NCBI GenBank assembly: GCA_013396995.1
Contig: VWZP01007937.1
Location: 496,001-560,000, forward strand
Direction: 5' to 3'
DNA length: 64,000 bases
Source: Dicaeum eximium
Lineage: Eukaryota > Chordata > Aves > Passeriformes > Dicaeidae
Shown here: positions 61,777 through 64,000 of the stretch, in pieces
Numbering within the stretch: the stretch's first letter is position 1
How the letters are laid out: the number at the start of each line of letters is the position of its first letter
The notes under the pieces: generated by a model
Database searches by the model: none
Told to the model about the DNA's origin: nothing
What the model saw: only the letters and a program-made list of their open reading frames with translations
Translations under genes and position numbers: made by a program

Positions 61777-62420
61777 TGTGGTGGCTGAACCTTGGCTGGC
61801 TGCCAGATACCCACCAAAGCCATTCTATTACTCCCCTCATCAACCACAGAGGAGAGAGAATAAATTTTTGTGTCTAGTTAAAGACAGGGAGAGATCATTC
61901 ACTAATTAATGTCATGGGTAAAAAAAAACTCAACCTGGGGAAATCAATTTAATTTATTACCAATCAGATCAGAGTAGGGTAATTAGAAATAAAAGCAAAT
62001 CTTTAAAAAAACACCTTTCTCCCACCCTCTGCCTTCTTCACAGACTCAGCTTCACTCCAGATTTTCTCTGCCTCCTCTCCCCACACTGGCATAGGATGAT
62101 GGGGAATGGGGCCTGTGGTCAGTTCATCATGGGTTGTCTCTGCTGCTGCTTCCTCCACAGGGGGAGGATTCCTCACACTTTTTCCCTGTTCCAGTGCTGA
62201 GTCCCTCCCATGGGAGACAGTCCTCCATGAACTTCTCCAGCTAAAGTCCTTCCCATGGGCTCCAGCTCTTTAATGAAATGCCCCAGTGTGGGTCTCCCAT
62301 GGAGTCACAGCCTCTTTTGTGCCTCCACTGCCTCCAGTGAGGGGTCCTCGTGGGCTGCAGGTGGATCTCTCCTCTATCATGGACCTCTCCACACCATGGA
62401 TCTCTCCATGTTCCTCCTCT
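61777..62420 (+). mobile_element. ERVL-type avian LTR, 3'-truncated
   Basis: It starts tgtggtggctgaaccttggc and contains gttaaagacagggagagatc, a ctcaacctggggaaatcaat block, gcctgtggtcagttcatcat, gggttgtctctgctgctgc, and a ladder of related units around cctcccatgggagacagtcc, cttcccatgggctccagc and cccatggagtcacagcctc. The stepwise 'ccatgggctgcag / ccagtgtgggtc' repeats are typical of a long avian LTR family. The LTR's normal 3' end is not found; similarity fades near 62420. The minus and plus frames at 62241-62513 and 62286-62477 lie inside it and are not genes. Confidence 0.78.
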
Positions 62421-64000
62421 TCTGACTTCAGAGGGCTTGCACAGCAGACTCAAACAGTGAGGGAAGGCAGGAGTTAAATAAGCACAGTGTGTAAGTATGG
62501 AGAGAGCAATCAAGTTTAAAACAGAAAATTCAAAACTCGTAATGGATTTGATGAATATTATAGGTATAATTGAAATAGATAGTCCCAGCTAAAATGGAAT
62601 TTGAGGTTCATAATTCTAAATCAATAATGGCCAGAAATTGAAAACTGTAACATTATTATTGTTATTATTATATAAACTTTAATTGGCAATTCAGTTTTCC
62701 AAAAACCTGCCAATCTTCTTGTCTATGCACAGTAGCTTGCCTTTATTTCAGATCTCAGCAAGAAAGCTCAAACTGCCCTTGCACTGGTTAGCCTGGAAGA
62801 ATATCACAGAACTCTGTGATTCCCATAATGGCTAATCTAGGTGAATGCCTCTGTATTGTGGATGTCATGTCACTGCTGTTTAGTGAACATCTGTACAATC
62901 AGTTGTGGTGTGTAGGTGTACTTGCAGTCAATGTGCATCAATATTGAATAAATGTATATTGTCTTGTTCCCCTGGAATACTGTATGCACCAGTTCAGGAA
63001 CTGCAGCTTTATTAATGAGATTATTAAAGTGCATGTCCAAGGGACTCTTCAAACCTAAGTGCATATTCCAGTCCTGACTGTTGTCACTGATTAAGGAATC
63101 TGTATTTTGACCAAGGCTCTGTCAGAATTCCAGGGATCTCTGAGCTGGAGAACCTCACTGTGGCTGGGTTCTGCACTGCGAGCTGTGCCCTGACCATAGA
63201 TCCTTCTCCTATGGCATCACCTCGGGGCTCCCAGCATCAGAAATAAGATTTTATAACTGCTATCACCTTCTTTGGGTTACTAATCTGCATTGTGAGTGCA
63301 TTTCTTATGGGATGTGAAAAGAACTGGCACCTCCTCAGGGCAAAACAGCTCTTGAGGTTCTTGCTGTGCACACAAGACCAGACCTCTGCCTCTGTGCTAG
63401 TAACCTGAACTCACCTAACTGCAACAGAAATGTGCTGCATCTTTTTTTTCCAGCCCTCCTACACAGCATGATGAACTCTGACAGTGAATTTCATCTCCAT
63501 AGCTCATTTCTGAATAGTACCCACAGTAATGAGGAACTGTGGCAGGGAGTGCAGGGAGATAATTTTGAAATTGGGAAAACCCCTCAATTTTGCATAAGAC
63601 AAAATATATTACTACATGCACTTCAGAAAAAAATTCACAACCAGGCCTCCCCTTCAGTGTTTCTTTTTTTTTTTTTAACTATTGGAAAATTAACAGTATG
63701 CTGAAATTCCATTTTAACTGGTTTTCCTCAATAATTTGGCCTCATTTCACAAATGCAGACTGCCTGTACCAAGGTTTTATACACTGCTTTTATTTTCTCT
63801 CTCCAGTGTGCCAGTAAAAGTGTTTTTCATCTGAAGTCTTATATTTATTACTTTCAGTGTCACTTAAAGGAATAAATCTATCATGGAGCAAAGTGCAAGT
63901 CAATAAAGTAATGTACATATATCAGAAAAACTTTTAACCAGCTAAGGTAGCTGGTATGTTACAGAAAATAGAATTCTTTGAAATATACTGTAGGTAATAT
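62421..64000. other. Unique AT-rich noncoding DNA, no gene seen
   Basis: There is no recognisable repeat apart from a T13 run at 63664-63676. A 112-codon plus frame (63366-63704) has no domain and runs through the T-tract. The window ends in unique sequence. Confidence 0.5.

Noticed and set aside
1..64000. CRISPR arrays, operons, prokaryotic promoters and terminators
   Set aside because: Repeat content (CR1, avian LTRs) and the lack of dense genes show vertebrate nuclear DNA; no spaced direct repeats of CRISPR type were seen.

Overview
The window looks like noncoding (intergenic or intronic) DNA from a bird, most likely a songbird. The evidence is many 5'-truncated CR1 LINE copies carrying the characteristic avian 3' tail (gattctatgattctatg-type), plus long terminal repeats (LTRs) of the ERVK and ERVL kinds common in birds. 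Base composition is AT-rich and CpG-poor. I see no CpG island, no exon with convincing splice sites and protein similarity, no tRNA or other RNA gene, and nothing prokaryotic. The open reading frames are short and are best explained by chance, by CR1 copies, by LTRs or by low-complexity DNA. I annotate no functional protein-coding gene.

Layout. Positions 1-18.4 kb are nearly repeat-free AT-rich DNA, with a (TG)n microsatellite, a 10-bp triple repeat, a short CR1 tail and a small hairpin. From 18.4 to 27.0 kb is a CR1-rich block of six copies. Inside it, two paralogous segments (about 19,906-20,577 and 26,248-26,993) share non-CR1 flank plus CR1 and contain a 137-bp tract that is identical in both. 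From 27 to 38.8 kb the DNA is mostly unique, with a palindromic ancient-looking repeat (30.2 kb) and a 200-bp A/C-only tract (32.1-32.3 kb). From 38.8 to 40.1 kb there are two CR1 copies. From 40 to 54 kb it is mostly unique, with a perfect 27-bp tandem duplication (44.9 kb) and an ERVL-like LTR region (50.3-51.1 kb). Another LTR lies at 54.1-54.5 kb.

The most structured part is 56.5-58.1 kb, a three-layer nest. An old minus-strand CR1 with recognisable reverse-transcriptase motifs was split by a plus-strand CR1, which was then split by a 333-bp solo LTR. That LTR has TG...CA ends and a 6-bp target-site duplication. At 60.0-62.4 kb there is a CR1 tail with an internal deletion, a minus-strand ERVK-like 5' LTR with its adjoining lysine-tRNA-type primer binding site, and a plus-strand ERVL-type LTR.

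The elements do not form a working pathway. They record successive insertions, a local duplication with probable gene conversion, and decay. Class names rest on recognition of family-typical sequence by eye; no search was run.
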